Of a DNA stretch of 64,000 bases, positions 46,049-53,752 are shown piece by piece (position 1 is the first letter of the stretch; each line of letters begins with the position of its first letter). The notes under the pieces were generated by a model, which saw only the letters and a program-made list of their open reading frames with translations, did not search any database and was not told the DNA's origin. The stretch is from assembly GCF_013409425.1 (NCBI RefSeq), contig NZ_JACCAC010000001.1, positions 1,426,001 to 1,490,000 of the forward strand. Reading direction: 5' to 3'. The DNA comes from Nocardioides perillae (GTDB taxonomy: Bacteria > Actinomycetota > Actinomycetes > Propionibacteriales > Nocardioidaceae). The position numbers and the translations under genes are program-made.

Positions 46049-46753
46049 GTGAGCAGCGAGGAGCGGCCCGGGGCCGCGCAGTGGGTGCCCGAGCGGCCGG
46101 GTCTGGCCGCGCTGGCCGAGGCGCTGCAGGCGTGCCGGGGCTGCGAGCTGCACCGCGACGCGACCCAGGCGGTGCCGGGTCGCGGTGCGCACGACGCCCG
46201 GCTGGTGCTGCTCGGCGAGCAGCCGGGTGACCGGGAGGACCAGGAGGGCATGCCGTTCGTCGGCCCGGCCGGGCGCTTGCTCGTCGAGGCCCTCGGGCAG
46301 GCCGGGCTCGACCCCGCCGCGGTCTACCGCACCAACGTGGTGAAGCACTTCCGGTGGTCGGGGACGCGAGGGAAGCAGCGGCTCCACAAGTCGCCCGCCC
46401 AGGCCCACGTGCGCGCGTGCGCCCCGTGGCTGGTCGCCGAGCTCGGCGTGGTGCGCCCCGAGGGAGTCGTGCTCCTGGGCGGCACCGCGGGCAAGGCGGT
46501 GTACGGCGCGTCCTTCCGCGTCGGGGAGTCCCGCGGTCGGCTGCTCGAGTGGCCCGAGGGGTGGGGTGGCGACGGGGTGCCGGACGGTCCGGCCGGTGGG
46601 GTCGCCGGTGGTGCGGGCGAGGCGGGTGACCCGCCGTGGGTCGTCGCGACGACCCACCCGGCGGCCGTGCTGCGGGCCGACCCGGCCCAGCGCGACGACG
46701 CGCTCGCCGGCCTGGTCGCCGACCTGCGGCTGGTGGCCGACCAGCTGCGGTAG
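46049..46753 (+). CDS. udgX: UdgX-type uracil-DNA glycosylase
   Basis: 234 residues. LGEQPGDREDQEGMPFVGPAGRLL is the family 4/5 active-site motif, and RGKQRLHKSP contains His113, the position of the catalytic His by which UdgX forms a covalent bond to abasic DNA. Cys29, Cys32 and Cys124 fit three iron-sulfur ligands, with His100 at the fourth position where family-4 enzymes have Cys. An unusual Gly-rich insert of about 27 residues (WGGDGVPDGPAGGVAGGAGE) lies before the THPAAVLR motif. It binds uracil in DNA in the cytoplasm. Confidence 0.88.
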   Translation: MSSEERPGAAQWVPERPGLAALAEALQACRGCELHRDATQAVPGRGAHDARLVLLGEQPGDREDQEGMPFVGPAGRLLVEALGQAGLDPAAVYRTNVVKHFRWSGTRGKQRLHKSPAQAHVRACAPWLVAELGVVRPEGVVLLGGTAGKAVYGASFRVGESRGRLLEWPEGWGGDGVPDGPAGGVAGGAGEAGDPPWVVATTHPAAVLRADPAQRDDALAGLVADLRLVADQLR

Positions 46754-46761
46754 CCCGGGCC

Positions 46762-47952
46762 TCAGCCCGGCAGCAGCTCGACCTGCTCGGCGGCGAGGAT
46801 CGCGGCGCCGACGAGGGAGGCCCGCTCACCCAGCGTGCTCGCGAGCACGGGGGTCGCGGCGACCGCGTCGAGGGCGTGGCGGCGCAGGCCGAGCCGCACG
46901 GAGTCGAGCAGCAGGTCCCCCGCGCGTGCGAGCTCACCGCCGATGACGACGAGGTCGGGGTTGAGCAGGTTCACGACGCTGGCGACGCCCCAGCCGAGGT
47001 GCAGCCCGGCGTCCTCGAAGCTGCGCAGCGCGGCGACGTTGCCGCCCCGGGCCGCCGCGACCACGTCGTCGAGCGTGGCGTCGGGCAGCTGGCCGGCCAT
47101 CATCTGCTGGATCGTGGGGATCGAGGCGTAGGCCTCGAGGCAGCCGCGGCTGCCGCAGCGGCACACCGGGCCCTGCTCGTCGAGGGTGAGGTGGCCGACC
47201 TCGCCCGCGGTGCCGCCGCTGCCGCGGAAGATCCGGTCCTCCAGGACGATGCCGGCGCCGACGCCGGAGGAGATCTTGACGAAGACCGAGCTGGCGGTGC
47301 CGCGCGCGACGCCGCGGCGGTGCTCGGCGAGCGCGCCGAGGTTGGCGTCGTTCTCCGTGTGGACGGGGGCGCCGAAGGCCTCGCCGGCGGCCGCCGCCGC
47401 GTCGATCCCGACCCAGCCGGGCAGGATCGCCGACGAGCGCACGACGCCGTCGGTGATCGGGGCCGGCAGGCCGAGGCCGACGGCGCGCAGGTGCTCGCCC
47501 GCGTGGGTGTGCTCCGCCAGCACGCCGTCGAGCAGCTGGCGGGCCAGTGCCAGGCCGTCGCGGTGGTCGTGGCCGGGGTGCAGGGGCCGGCGCACCTCGG
47601 CCAGCACGGTGCCGGTGAGGTCGGCGACGGCGACGGAGAGGTGGCTGTGGCCGAAGTCGACGCCGGCCACGAGACCGGCGCTGCGCGCGATGCGCACGGT
47701 GGTGCCCCGCCGACCGCGGCCGGGCTCGGTGGTCACCATCCGGGCCGCGTCGAGCTCGCGGACGATGCCGGACACCGTGGCGGGCGCGAGGCCGGTGCGG
47801 CGCGCCAGGTCGGCCTGGGTGACCGGGTCGTCCTCGTGCGTGATCTGGCGCAGGACGCCGAGCACGCGCTGCTGGTTGGCGACGCGCAGCGACGCCGTCG
47901 ACCCGGGCGCGGCGGGTGCGGCGGCACCGTCGATCCGCGTCGTGGGGGGCAT
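46762..47952 (-). CDS. ROK-family transcriptional regulator
   Basis: 396 residues. A winged HTH (about 45-80: VTQADLARRTGLAPATVSGIVRELDAARMV) is fused to a ROK sugar-kinase-like domain: VAGVDFGHSHLSVAVADLTG, the zinc motif CRCGSRGCLEAY and GGELARAGDLLLDSVR. Such NagC/XylR/Mlc-type proteins repress sugar uptake genes and are released by a sugar or sugar phosphate. Start ATG is 6 nt after CACAGT, with TTGACG 17 nt further upstream. Divergent from a sugar ABC operon whose promoter shares the same inverted repeat. Confidence 0.92.
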   Translation of the reverse strand: MPPTTRIDGAAAPAAPGSTASLRVANQQRVLGVLRQITHEDDPVTQADLARRTGLAPATVSGIVRELDAARMVTTEPGRGRRGTTVRIARSAGLVAGVDFGHSHLSVAVADLTGTVLAEVRRPLHPGHDHRDGLALARQLLDGVLAEHTHAGEHLRAVGLGLPAPITDGVVRSSAILPGWVGIDAAAAAGEAFGAPVHTENDANLGALAEHRRGVARGTASSVFVKISSGVGAGIVLEDRIFRGSGGTAGEVGHLTLDEQGPVCRCGSRGCLEAYASIPTIQQMMAGQLPDATLDDVVAAARGGNVAALRSFEDAGLHLGWGVASVVNLLNPDLVVIGGELARAGDLLLDSVRLGLRRHALDAVAATPVLASTLGERASLVGAAILAAEQVELLPG

Positions 47953-47958
47953 GGCGGA

Positions 47959-47987
47959 ACTGTGACCCATGGTCCGCTCGACGTCAA
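47959..47987 (-). promoter_or_regulatory. ROK gene promoter
   Basis: On the minus strand: TTGACG (47987-47982), 17-nt spacer, CACAGT (47964-47959), 6 nt, ATG. Its -35 is part of the left arm of the inverted repeat. Confidence 0.65.
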
Positions 47988-48048
47988 GAGTCGTGCGCAA
48001 AGGGCTTCTGTCGAACGGTTGGAACGATCTACTGTTCGACTCTTGACG
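47982..48048. promoter_or_regulatory. Divergent operator: perfect 12-bp inverted repeat over both -35 boxes
   Basis: CGTCAAGAGTCG (47982-47993) and CGACTCTTGACG (48037-48048) are exact reverse complements, 43 bp apart. A second nested pair is GTCGAAC (48010-48016) and GTTCGAC (48034-48040). Likely ROK repressor sites. Confidence 0.7.
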
Positions 48049-48071
48049 ACAAGCGCAACTCGTTCCACACT
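48043..48071 (+). promoter_or_regulatory. Sugar ABC operon promoter
   Basis: TTGACG (48043-48048), 17-nt spacer, CACACT (48066-48071); predicted leader about 54 nt, then AGGAG 6 nt before the ATG. Confidence 0.65.
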
Positions 48072-48131
48072 CGTCGCAGTCCACCACCGGGCCGGTCACC
48101 GCGGCCGGCCCCACGGCCCTAGGAGCACTGC

Positions 48132-49205
48132 ATGACCCGCACCACGCACCGCTTCGCAGTCTCGGTCGCTGCGCTCGTGATCGGATCCGTCGGCCTGTCG
48201 GCCTGCGGCGCCAACGACGCCGCCGGCGGCGGCGGCGGCGAGGGCGGCGACGCCGCCACGATCGCGTTCTTCCTGCCCGAGACCCAGAACGCCCGCTACG
48301 AGACCTTCGACCGCCCGATCTTCGAGGCCAAGGTCGAGGAGCTGTGCGCCGACTGCGAGGTGCTCTACTTCAACGCCGACCAGGACAAGGACGCGCAGGC
48401 AGAGCAGGTCGACAGCGCGATCACCCAGGGTGCGGACGTGCTGGTCCTCGACCCGGTCGACGGCGAGGCGATCTCGGCCTCGGTCGCCGACGCCCAGTCC
48501 CAGGACATCCCGGTCATCGCCTACGACCGCTTCATCGACGGCGCCGACTACTACATGTCCTTCGACAACGAGCAGGTCGGCCGCCTGCAGGGCGAGGCCC
48601 TCGTGGAGGCCGTCGGCGACACCGGTCGCATCCTCATGGTCAACGGGTCGCCCGACGACGCCAACGCGGGCCAGTTCAAGGCCGGTGCCCACTCGGTGAT
48701 CGACGAGTCGGGCCTGGAGGTCGTCGCGGAGTACGACACGGTGCAGTGGGAGCCGGGCAACGCGCAGCAGTTCGTGACCGACACGATCGCGAAGGTGGGC
48801 GCCGACACCATCGACGGCGTCTACGCAGCCAACGACGGCACCGCAGGCGGCGCGATCGCGGCCCTCACCGGTGCGGGTGTCGCCCCGGCGGACCTCCCGC
48901 CGGTCACCGGTCAGGACGCCGAGCTGGCCGCGGTGCAGCGCATCGTGGCCGGTGAGCAGTTCATGACCGTCTACAAGTCGATCAAGACCGAGGCCGAGAA
49001 GGCCGCCGAGGTGGCCGTCGCCCTCGCCCAGGGCGAGGAGGTCTCCGACACCGAGGACTTCCAGGGCGTGCCGTCGTTCATCTTCGACCCGGTCGTCGTC
49101 ACCCAGGACAACGTGCAGCTGCTCGTCGACGAGGGCTTCTGGTCCGTGGAGGACATCTGCACCCCGGAGTACGCCGACGCGTGCGCCGAGATCGGTCTGA
49201 GCTGA
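48132..49205 (+). CDS. Sugar ABC transporter substrate-binding lipoprotein (XylF/ChvE type)
   Basis: 357 residues. Signal peptide with lipobox GLSAC (Cys25), then a Gly-rich linker and a periplasmic-binding-protein type I domain: IAFFLPETQNARYETFDRPIFEAKV, NADQDKDAQAEQVDSAITQGADVLVLDPVDGEAIS, PVIAYDRFIDGADYYMSFDN and YAANDGTAGGAIAAL. It resembles xylose/arabinose/galactose-binding proteins. Tethered outside the membrane, it delivers sugar to the permease encoded downstream. First gene of a three-gene operon. Confidence 0.92.
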   Translation: MTRTTHRFAVSVAALVIGSVGLSACGANDAAGGGGGEGGDAATIAFFLPETQNARYETFDRPIFEAKVEELCADCEVLYFNADQDKDAQAEQVDSAITQGADVLVLDPVDGEAISASVADAQSQDIPVIAYDRFIDGADYYMSFDNEQVGRLQGEALVEAVGDTGRILMVNGSPDDANAGQFKAGAHSVIDESGLEVVAEYDTVQWEPGNAQQFVTDTIAKVGADTIDGVYAANDGTAGGAIAALTGAGVAPADLPPVTGQDAELAAVQRIVAGEQFMTVYKSIKTEAEKAAEVAVALAQGEEVSDTEDFQGVPSFIFDPVVVTQDNVQLLVDEGFWSVEDICTPEYADACAEIGLS

Positions 49206-49210
49206 CTCCC

Positions 49211-50029
49211 ATGACCGTCCCGCTCCACACGAGCCCCACCGGGGACAGCGCGGGCTCCACCGAGCCCGTGCTGTCCCTGACCGGGGTCAGCAAGCGGTTC
49301 GGCGCCGTGCAGGCGCTGACCGACGTCCACTTCGACGTGCACCCCGGCGAGGTCGTGGCGCTGGTCGGCGACAACGGCGCCGGCAAGTCGACGCTGGTCA
49401 AGGTGATGTCGGGCGTCTACCAGCCCGACGCCGGCGACATCACCTTCTCCGGGCGCAAGGTCACGGTGGGCGGCCCCGGCGAGGCGCAGGCCCTCGGCAT
49501 CGCCACCGTCTTCCAGGACCTCGCGCTGTGCGACAACCTCGACGTCGTCGCCAACCTGTTCCTGGGCCAGGAGCGGCGTCGCGGTCCGTTCATCGACGAG
49601 GTCGGCATGGAGCAGGAGTCGTGGCGGCTGCTGCGCAGCCTGTCGGCCAAGATCCCCTCGGTGCGCATCCCGATCGCCTCCCTCTCGGGTGGGCAGCGCC
49701 AGACGGTCGCGATCGCCCGCGCCCTCGTCGGCAAGCCGAAGGTGGTGATGCTCGACGAGCCCACCGCCGCGCTCGGCGTCGCCCAGACCGCCGAGGTGCT
49801 CAACCTCGTCGAGCGGCTGCGCGAGCAGGGCCTCGGCGTGGTGCTCATCAGCCACAACATGGCCGACGTGCAGGCCGTGGCCGACCGGATCGTGGTCATG
49901 CGCCTCGGCCGCAACGCCGCGGAGTTCCGCACCACCGAGGTGAGCACCGAGCAGCTGGTCGCCGCGATCACCGGTGCGTCCGACAACGTCGTGGCGGCCC
50001 GCGCCGGCCGCGGCCGCGAGGAGTCCTGA
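49211..50029 (+). CDS. Sugar ABC transporter ATP-binding protein (single domain)
   Basis: 272 residues with one ATPase domain: Walker A GDNGAGKST (53-61), Q-loop TVFQDLALCDNLDVVANLFL, signature SLSGGQRQTVAIARAL, Walker B VVMLDEPTAALG and H-loop LISHN. Most xylose-type importers have a tandem ATPase of about 500 residues (XylG); this is the half-size FrcA-like form, so it should dimerise. Starts 5 nt after the binding-protein stop codon. Confidence 0.93.
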   Translation: MTVPLHTSPTGDSAGSTEPVLSLTGVSKRFGAVQALTDVHFDVHPGEVVALVGDNGAGKSTLVKVMSGVYQPDAGDITFSGRKVTVGGPGEAQALGIATVFQDLALCDNLDVVANLFLGQERRRGPFIDEVGMEQESWRLLRSLSAKIPSVRIPIASLSGGQRQTVAIARALVGKPKVVMLDEPTAALGVAQTAEVLNLVERLREQGLGVVLISHNMADVQAVADRIVVMRLGRNAAEFRTTEVSTEQLVAAITGASDNVVAARAGRGREES

Positions 50030-50030
50030 G

Positions 50031-51299
50031 ATGACCGACAGCACCACCGCCACCACGCCCGTCGCCACCCCGGCGCCGCGCCTCGACCAGGCCGACGAGC
50101 GGCTGATCGCGACCCAGGGGGTCGGAGGCTACCTGCGGGCGACGGCGCAGCGGCTGCGCTCCGGCGAGCTCGGCAGCCTGCCCGTCGTCCTCGGCCTCGT
50201 CGTCATCGCGGTCGTCTTCTACTCCCTCGAGCCGGTCTTCCTGTCCTCGCGCAACCTCGAGGGCATCATGCAGTTCGCCGCCCCGGTCGGCGTGATCTCG
50301 CTGGGCATCGTGCTCGTGCTGCTGCTCGGCGAGATCGACCTCTCCGTCGGCGCCGTGAGCGGCTTCACCGCGGCGCTCATGGCCGTGCTGACGGTCAACC
50401 AGGGCCGCCCGATCTGGCAGGGCATGGCGGTCGCCATCGCGGCCGGCGTGCTCATCGGGCTCCTCTACGCCTTCCTCTACGTGCGGGTGGGCGTCCCGTC
50501 GTTCGTCTTCTCGCTCGCCGGCCTGCTCGGCTTCCAGGGCCTGCTGCTCTACACCCTGGGCGACAACGGCACGATCAACCTGTCGCGCGACAGCTTCCTG
50601 GTCGACCTGGCACGGTTCCAGTTCCTCAGCGGCGGCGCGGCCTACGCGCTCGTCGCGGTGATCACGCTGGTCTTCCTCGCCTCGCAGCTCGCGACCTACC
50701 GCTCGCGGTCGGCGGCGGGGCTGTCCACGCCGTGGGTGCCGCTCATCGCGGTGCGCACCGTGGCGCTGGGCGCCGGCCTCGCGTTCCTCACCTCCTACCT
50801 CGGCGTGAGCCGCGGCTGGCCCTACCTGTGGCTGTTCTTCGTGCTGCTGGTGGTGCTGATGGACCTCGCGCTGCGCCGCACCACCTGGGGTCGCCACCTC
50901 TTCGCGGTCGGCGGCAACGAGGAGGCGGCGCGCCGCTCGGGCATCAAGGTGGGCTTCGTCTACACCACCGCCTTCGTCGGCACCTCGACGCTGGCGGCCC
51001 TCGGTGGGCTGCTCGCCGCAGCCCAGGTCACCTCGGTCTCGCAGGGCAGCGGCCTCGGCGACACCAACCTGACGGCCATCGCGGCCGCGGTCATCGGCGG
51101 CACGAGCCTCTTCGGCGGCCGGGGCTCGGCGTACTCCGCACTGCTCGGGATCCTGGTGCTCACCTCGATCCAGAACGGGCTCAACCTGCTCGGCGTGGAC
51201 TCCTCGGTGCGCTTCATGGTGACCGGCGGCGTCCTGCTCCTGGCGGTCGCCATCGACTCGGTCTCGCGCCGGGCGCGCGCGGCCAGCGGGCGCGGTTAG
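50031..51299 (+). CDS. Sugar ABC transporter permease (XylH type)
   Basis: 422 residues, ten or more membrane helices. VGVISLGIVLVLLLGEIDLSVGAVSGFTAALMAVL is the conserved RbsC/XylH substrate-path helix, and RRTTWGRHLFAVGGNEEAARRSGIKV is the cytoplasmic ATPase-coupling (EAA-like) loop. A 45-residue polar N-terminus precedes helix 1. ATG directly follows the preceding TGA with one base between. End of the original operon before the inserted cassette. Confidence 0.92.
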   Translation: MTDSTTATTPVATPAPRLDQADERLIATQGVGGYLRATAQRLRSGELGSLPVVLGLVVIAVVFYSLEPVFLSSRNLEGIMQFAAPVGVISLGIVLVLLLGEIDLSVGAVSGFTAALMAVLTVNQGRPIWQGMAVAIAAGVLIGLLYAFLYVRVGVPSFVFSLAGLLGFQGLLLYTLGDNGTINLSRDSFLVDLARFQFLSGGAAYALVAVITLVFLASQLATYRSRSAAGLSTPWVPLIAVRTVALGAGLAFLTSYLGVSRGWPYLWLFFVLLVVLMDLALRRTTWGRHLFAVGGNEEAARRSGIKVGFVYTTAFVGTSTLAALGGLLAAAQVTSVSQGSGLGDTNLTAIAAAVIGGTSLFGGRGSAYSALLGILVLTSIQNGLNLLGVDSSVRFMVTGGVLLLAVAIDSVSRRARAASGRG

Positions 51300-51344
51300 C
51301 CCTTCCTGTCAGCCAGCCGCCGTCGGGTCCCAGCCGCCCGGCGG

Positions 51345-51359
51345 CGGTTCGGCGCGCCC
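51345..51359 (+). repeat. Direct repeat, left copy
   Basis: CGGTTCGGCGCGCCC, 45 bp after the permease stop; a 15-bp exact copy lies at 53713-53727, with looser similarity on both sides (GGCG before, GTGCGTG after). Confidence 0.75.
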
Positions 51360-51376
51360 GGGTCCGTGCGTGTGGG

Positions 51377-51405
51377 TTGACGGTCTGGATCCGGACGACC
51401 ATGCT
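51377..51405 (+). promoter_or_regulatory. Promoter of the inserted cassette
   Basis: TTGACG (51377-51382), 17-nt spacer, CATGCT (51400-51405); predicted leader about 49 nt to the ATG at 51461. Confidence 0.6.
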
Positions 51406-51460
51406 GAGCGCGCTGCGCGTGCCTCATCGGGGGGGCACGCCACGTTCTCGGGGGTCTCCC

Positions 51461-52090
51461 ATGCGCATTCGTCGCTTCTCTGCTCTCGCTGCTGCCCTCC
51501 TCACCGCTGTGGTCGGAGTAGGTACCAGCTCTGCCGTCGTCTCGCCTGCCCAGGCCGGCGACTACCGGTACTCCAACACCATCTCGTGCGGTTCCCTCAG
51601 TCCGATCCGCACGGCTGGTGTCGTCTTGCGGGGCAACTACACAGCCGACCTCGGCTGGAGCGGGTACACCTTCACCTGGAAGGACTCGCGTTCGGAGCTG
51701 TACTTCAACGCCTGCGGAACCGCGGCTCCCTACGGTCAGTACGCCGCGACCGCTGGCTACCAGAAGCTCCGCACCGAGTACCGCGTGTCGAGCGTCAAGG
51801 TCACGGGGTGCGACGCCAGCGCGAAGGTCAACTACGGGCGCGACAAGGACGGCAACAACATCGGGGTCGAGACAGGTGTCAGCTGCAGTCTCGGGTCCGA
51901 GGTCAAGAAGCACGTCATCACCACGTCGAGCAGCAACCGGCCTGCGCGGCTCGTCCACGGTGGGACGATCGAGATGAGCGGGACCTACTGCAACTACGCG
52001 CAGTTGGCCGGTCTCGGCACGGTGCACGCCCCCAACTACAACTTCACCTACGCGCCGGTCCAGCGCGTCCGGAAGGTCACGGCCTGTTGA
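51461..52090 (+). CDS. Secreted six-cysteine protein of unknown function
   Basis: 209 residues. Signal peptide RRFSALAAALLTAVVGVGTSS with a likely cut after AQA (about 32). The mature part has six cysteines (43, 85, 117, 142, 177, 209), enough for three disulfides, many aromatic residues and alternating beta-like stretches (SGYTFTWKDSRSELYF, VKVTGCDASAKVNYG, NYNFTYAPVQRV). No family recognised. Codon use differs from the flanking operon: more T- and A-ending codons. Coupled by a TTGA overlap to the lipoprotein gene. Exported, probably a surface or extracellular effector or structural protein. Confidence 0.78.
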   Translation: MRIRRFSALAAALLTAVVGVGTSSAVVSPAQAGDYRYSNTISCGSLSPIRTAGVVLRGNYTADLGWSGYTFTWKDSRSELYFNACGTAAPYGQYAATAGYQKLRTEYRVSSVKVTGCDASAKVNYGRDKDGNNIGVETGVSCSLGSEVKKHVITTSSSNRPARLVHGGTIEMSGTYCNYAQLAGLGTVHAPNYNFTYAPVQRVRKVTAC

Positions 52091-53688
52091 GTCGGCGCCG
52101 CCTGGCGGGGGCCGCGCTGCTCGTCCTCCTCGTCACGTCGTGCTCGAGGGCGCCGGACGCGGCGGCGTGGACCCCCTTCCAGGAACGCCTCGCCGACGTG
52201 GTGGTCGACCACACTGCTGCGGGCCTCGACCTCTCGGAGCCGGGTCTGGGGCCGCGGCGGCCGTGGGACGCGCTCGTCGCCGAGCTCACGCTGCGTCGCC
52301 TCGACTCGTGGGAGCGGACGTCGGTGTTCCTCGACGAACGTGTCGACGAGGACCTCGCAGCCGAAGGCAGGAGACGCCGCGGCGACCCGGCCTTCGCCGC
52401 CCTCCTCTACGAGGCAGCACTGGTGGCTCGCGACCACCGCCGTGCTGCGGCGACGGTGGAGGCGCAGGCGCTTGCCGTCGAGAGTGCCGCCCGAGCCGGC
52501 TTCGACGCCGACCCGACTCGAGCGAGCGTCGCCGGGCTGCAGTCGACGTTGCTCGCCCGGTTGGCGCTGGGCCGGCTCGGATCAGAGGCCGAGCTGCCCT
52601 GCGGACCCTTCGCCACCCCGTTGCCGATCGAGGTCGCCCGCGTCGTCAGGACCGTCGACTTCGGTGCTTGCGACGAGGGTGCGCCACGGTGGCCGCTGCA
52701 TGCGGATGGCGTACCGCCCGCCGTTCTCTCGGTCGACGACCTCGTCCGCGTCCTGTTGCACTCGGGTGGGGATCCGGCTGCGGTCGCCGAGCGGTTGGTG
52801 GCGAGTGCTCCTGAGCACGGCATTGCTCCCCACGCCGTGTCGTTCCTCGCCGCCTGCGATGCTCGGGCCGCGTGCTCCGACCTGTTCGAGGCGGCACGGC
52901 AACGTCTGCGCCTCGTCGCCTCGACGGGAGGCTCGGGGGCGGAGTTCGTCGAGGCCGGCGGTTTCGACGACTTCGCCGAGAACGCGTTGGTACGCGCAGT
53001 CGCGTTCCCGGCGGGGGCCCCCTTCACCGCGCACACGTGGACGCCGCAGGTGGAGTGGGGACTCTCCCGCGACGACGTGGACGGCGATCGAGCCGCGAGG
53101 CAGACCGCGGCTGCGGACGACCTCATGGCGGCGACGGCGGTCGCGGCGCCGGCAGACCCGCGGGAGGCGATGCCGCTGCTCGGGCTCGCCCTGGGAGCGC
53201 GTCCGGGCCTCGTCGGCGGCCTGACCGAGAGGTACGGCACCTGCGCCTTCGCCGACGAGCACCGCGACGCACTGGGCAGGTCGCTCGTCGTGCCGCCGGG
53301 CGTGCAGGCCGTGCCGCCCCTGGCTCGGGTCGGACTGGCCTTGGACGTCAAGGCCGCCCTGAGGTGCGGCGTCGCGGTGCCGCGGACGTTCGACGGAGCG
53401 CGCCGCGAACAACTGCTGATGTCGCCGCCGAGTCCTGGCAGCACCGCGGAGGCTGGCGGACTCCACGACGCGTGGGCGTCGGTGGAGGCGGCGTGCCTGC
53501 TCGACGGCGAGCCGCCGCCGTTCGCGGGTGAGCTCGCCTCGTCGGCCGGTGACTACCTCGAAGCACTGCGGGGCGTGGACTTCACCTACGACTTCCGTGT
53601 CCTCGACACGTTCGCCGCTCACAACGTGCGGGCCATCGCAGCGGGTGGTTGCACAGCAGGGTCGTCCTGGTTCCGCGCACTGTGGTGA
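52087..53688 (+). CDS. Large lipoprotein of unknown function (TTG start)
   Basis: 533 residues, start TTG fixed by the 4-nt overlap with the preceding stop and by the immediately following signal SRRRLAGAALLVLLVTSC, whose lipobox Cys is about 19. The rest is helix-rich with repeated short Ala/Leu/Arg segments (TLRRLDSWERTSVFLDE, LVRVLLHSGGDPAAVAERLVAS, MPLLGLALGARPGLVGGL) and several scattered cysteines; no enzyme motif is visible. More A/T-ending codons than neighbours. Expected on the outer face of the membrane, working with the secreted protein encoded just upstream. Nothing comparable is known to me. Confidence 0.75.
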   Translation: MSRRRLAGAALLVLLVTSCSRAPDAAAWTPFQERLADVVVDHTAAGLDLSEPGLGPRRPWDALVAELTLRRLDSWERTSVFLDERVDEDLAAEGRRRRGDPAFAALLYEAALVARDHRRAAATVEAQALAVESAARAGFDADPTRASVAGLQSTLLARLALGRLGSEAELPCGPFATPLPIEVARVVRTVDFGACDEGAPRWPLHADGVPPAVLSVDDLVRVLLHSGGDPAAVAERLVASAPEHGIAPHAVSFLAACDARAACSDLFEAARQRLRLVASTGGSGAEFVEAGGFDDFAENALVRAVAFPAGAPFTAHTWTPQVEWGLSRDDVDGDRAARQTAAADDLMAATAVAAPADPREAMPLLGLALGARPGLVGGLTERYGTCAFADEHRDALGRSLVVPPGVQAVPPLARVGLALDVKAALRCGVAVPRTFDGARREQLLMSPPSPGSTAEAGGLHDAWASVEAACLLDGEPPPFAGELASSAGDYLEALRGVDFTYDFRVLDTFAAHNVRAIAAGGCTAGSSWFRALW

Positions 53689-53712
53689 ACCGACCCGCAC
53701 ACGGGGCGGCGA

Positions 53713-53727
53713 CGGTTCGGCGCGCCC
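53713..53727 (+). repeat. Direct repeat, right copy
   Basis: Exact copy of the 15-bp repeat at 51345-51359, 26 bp before the second binding-protein gene. Confidence 0.75.
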
Positions 53728-53752
53728 CGGGGTGCGTGGGAGGATCGGGGCC

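Noticed and set aside
51300..53752. Insertion sequence or integrated phage element
   Set aside because: The cassette has no transposase, integrase, terminal inverted repeats or tRNA target; only direct repeats support mobility.
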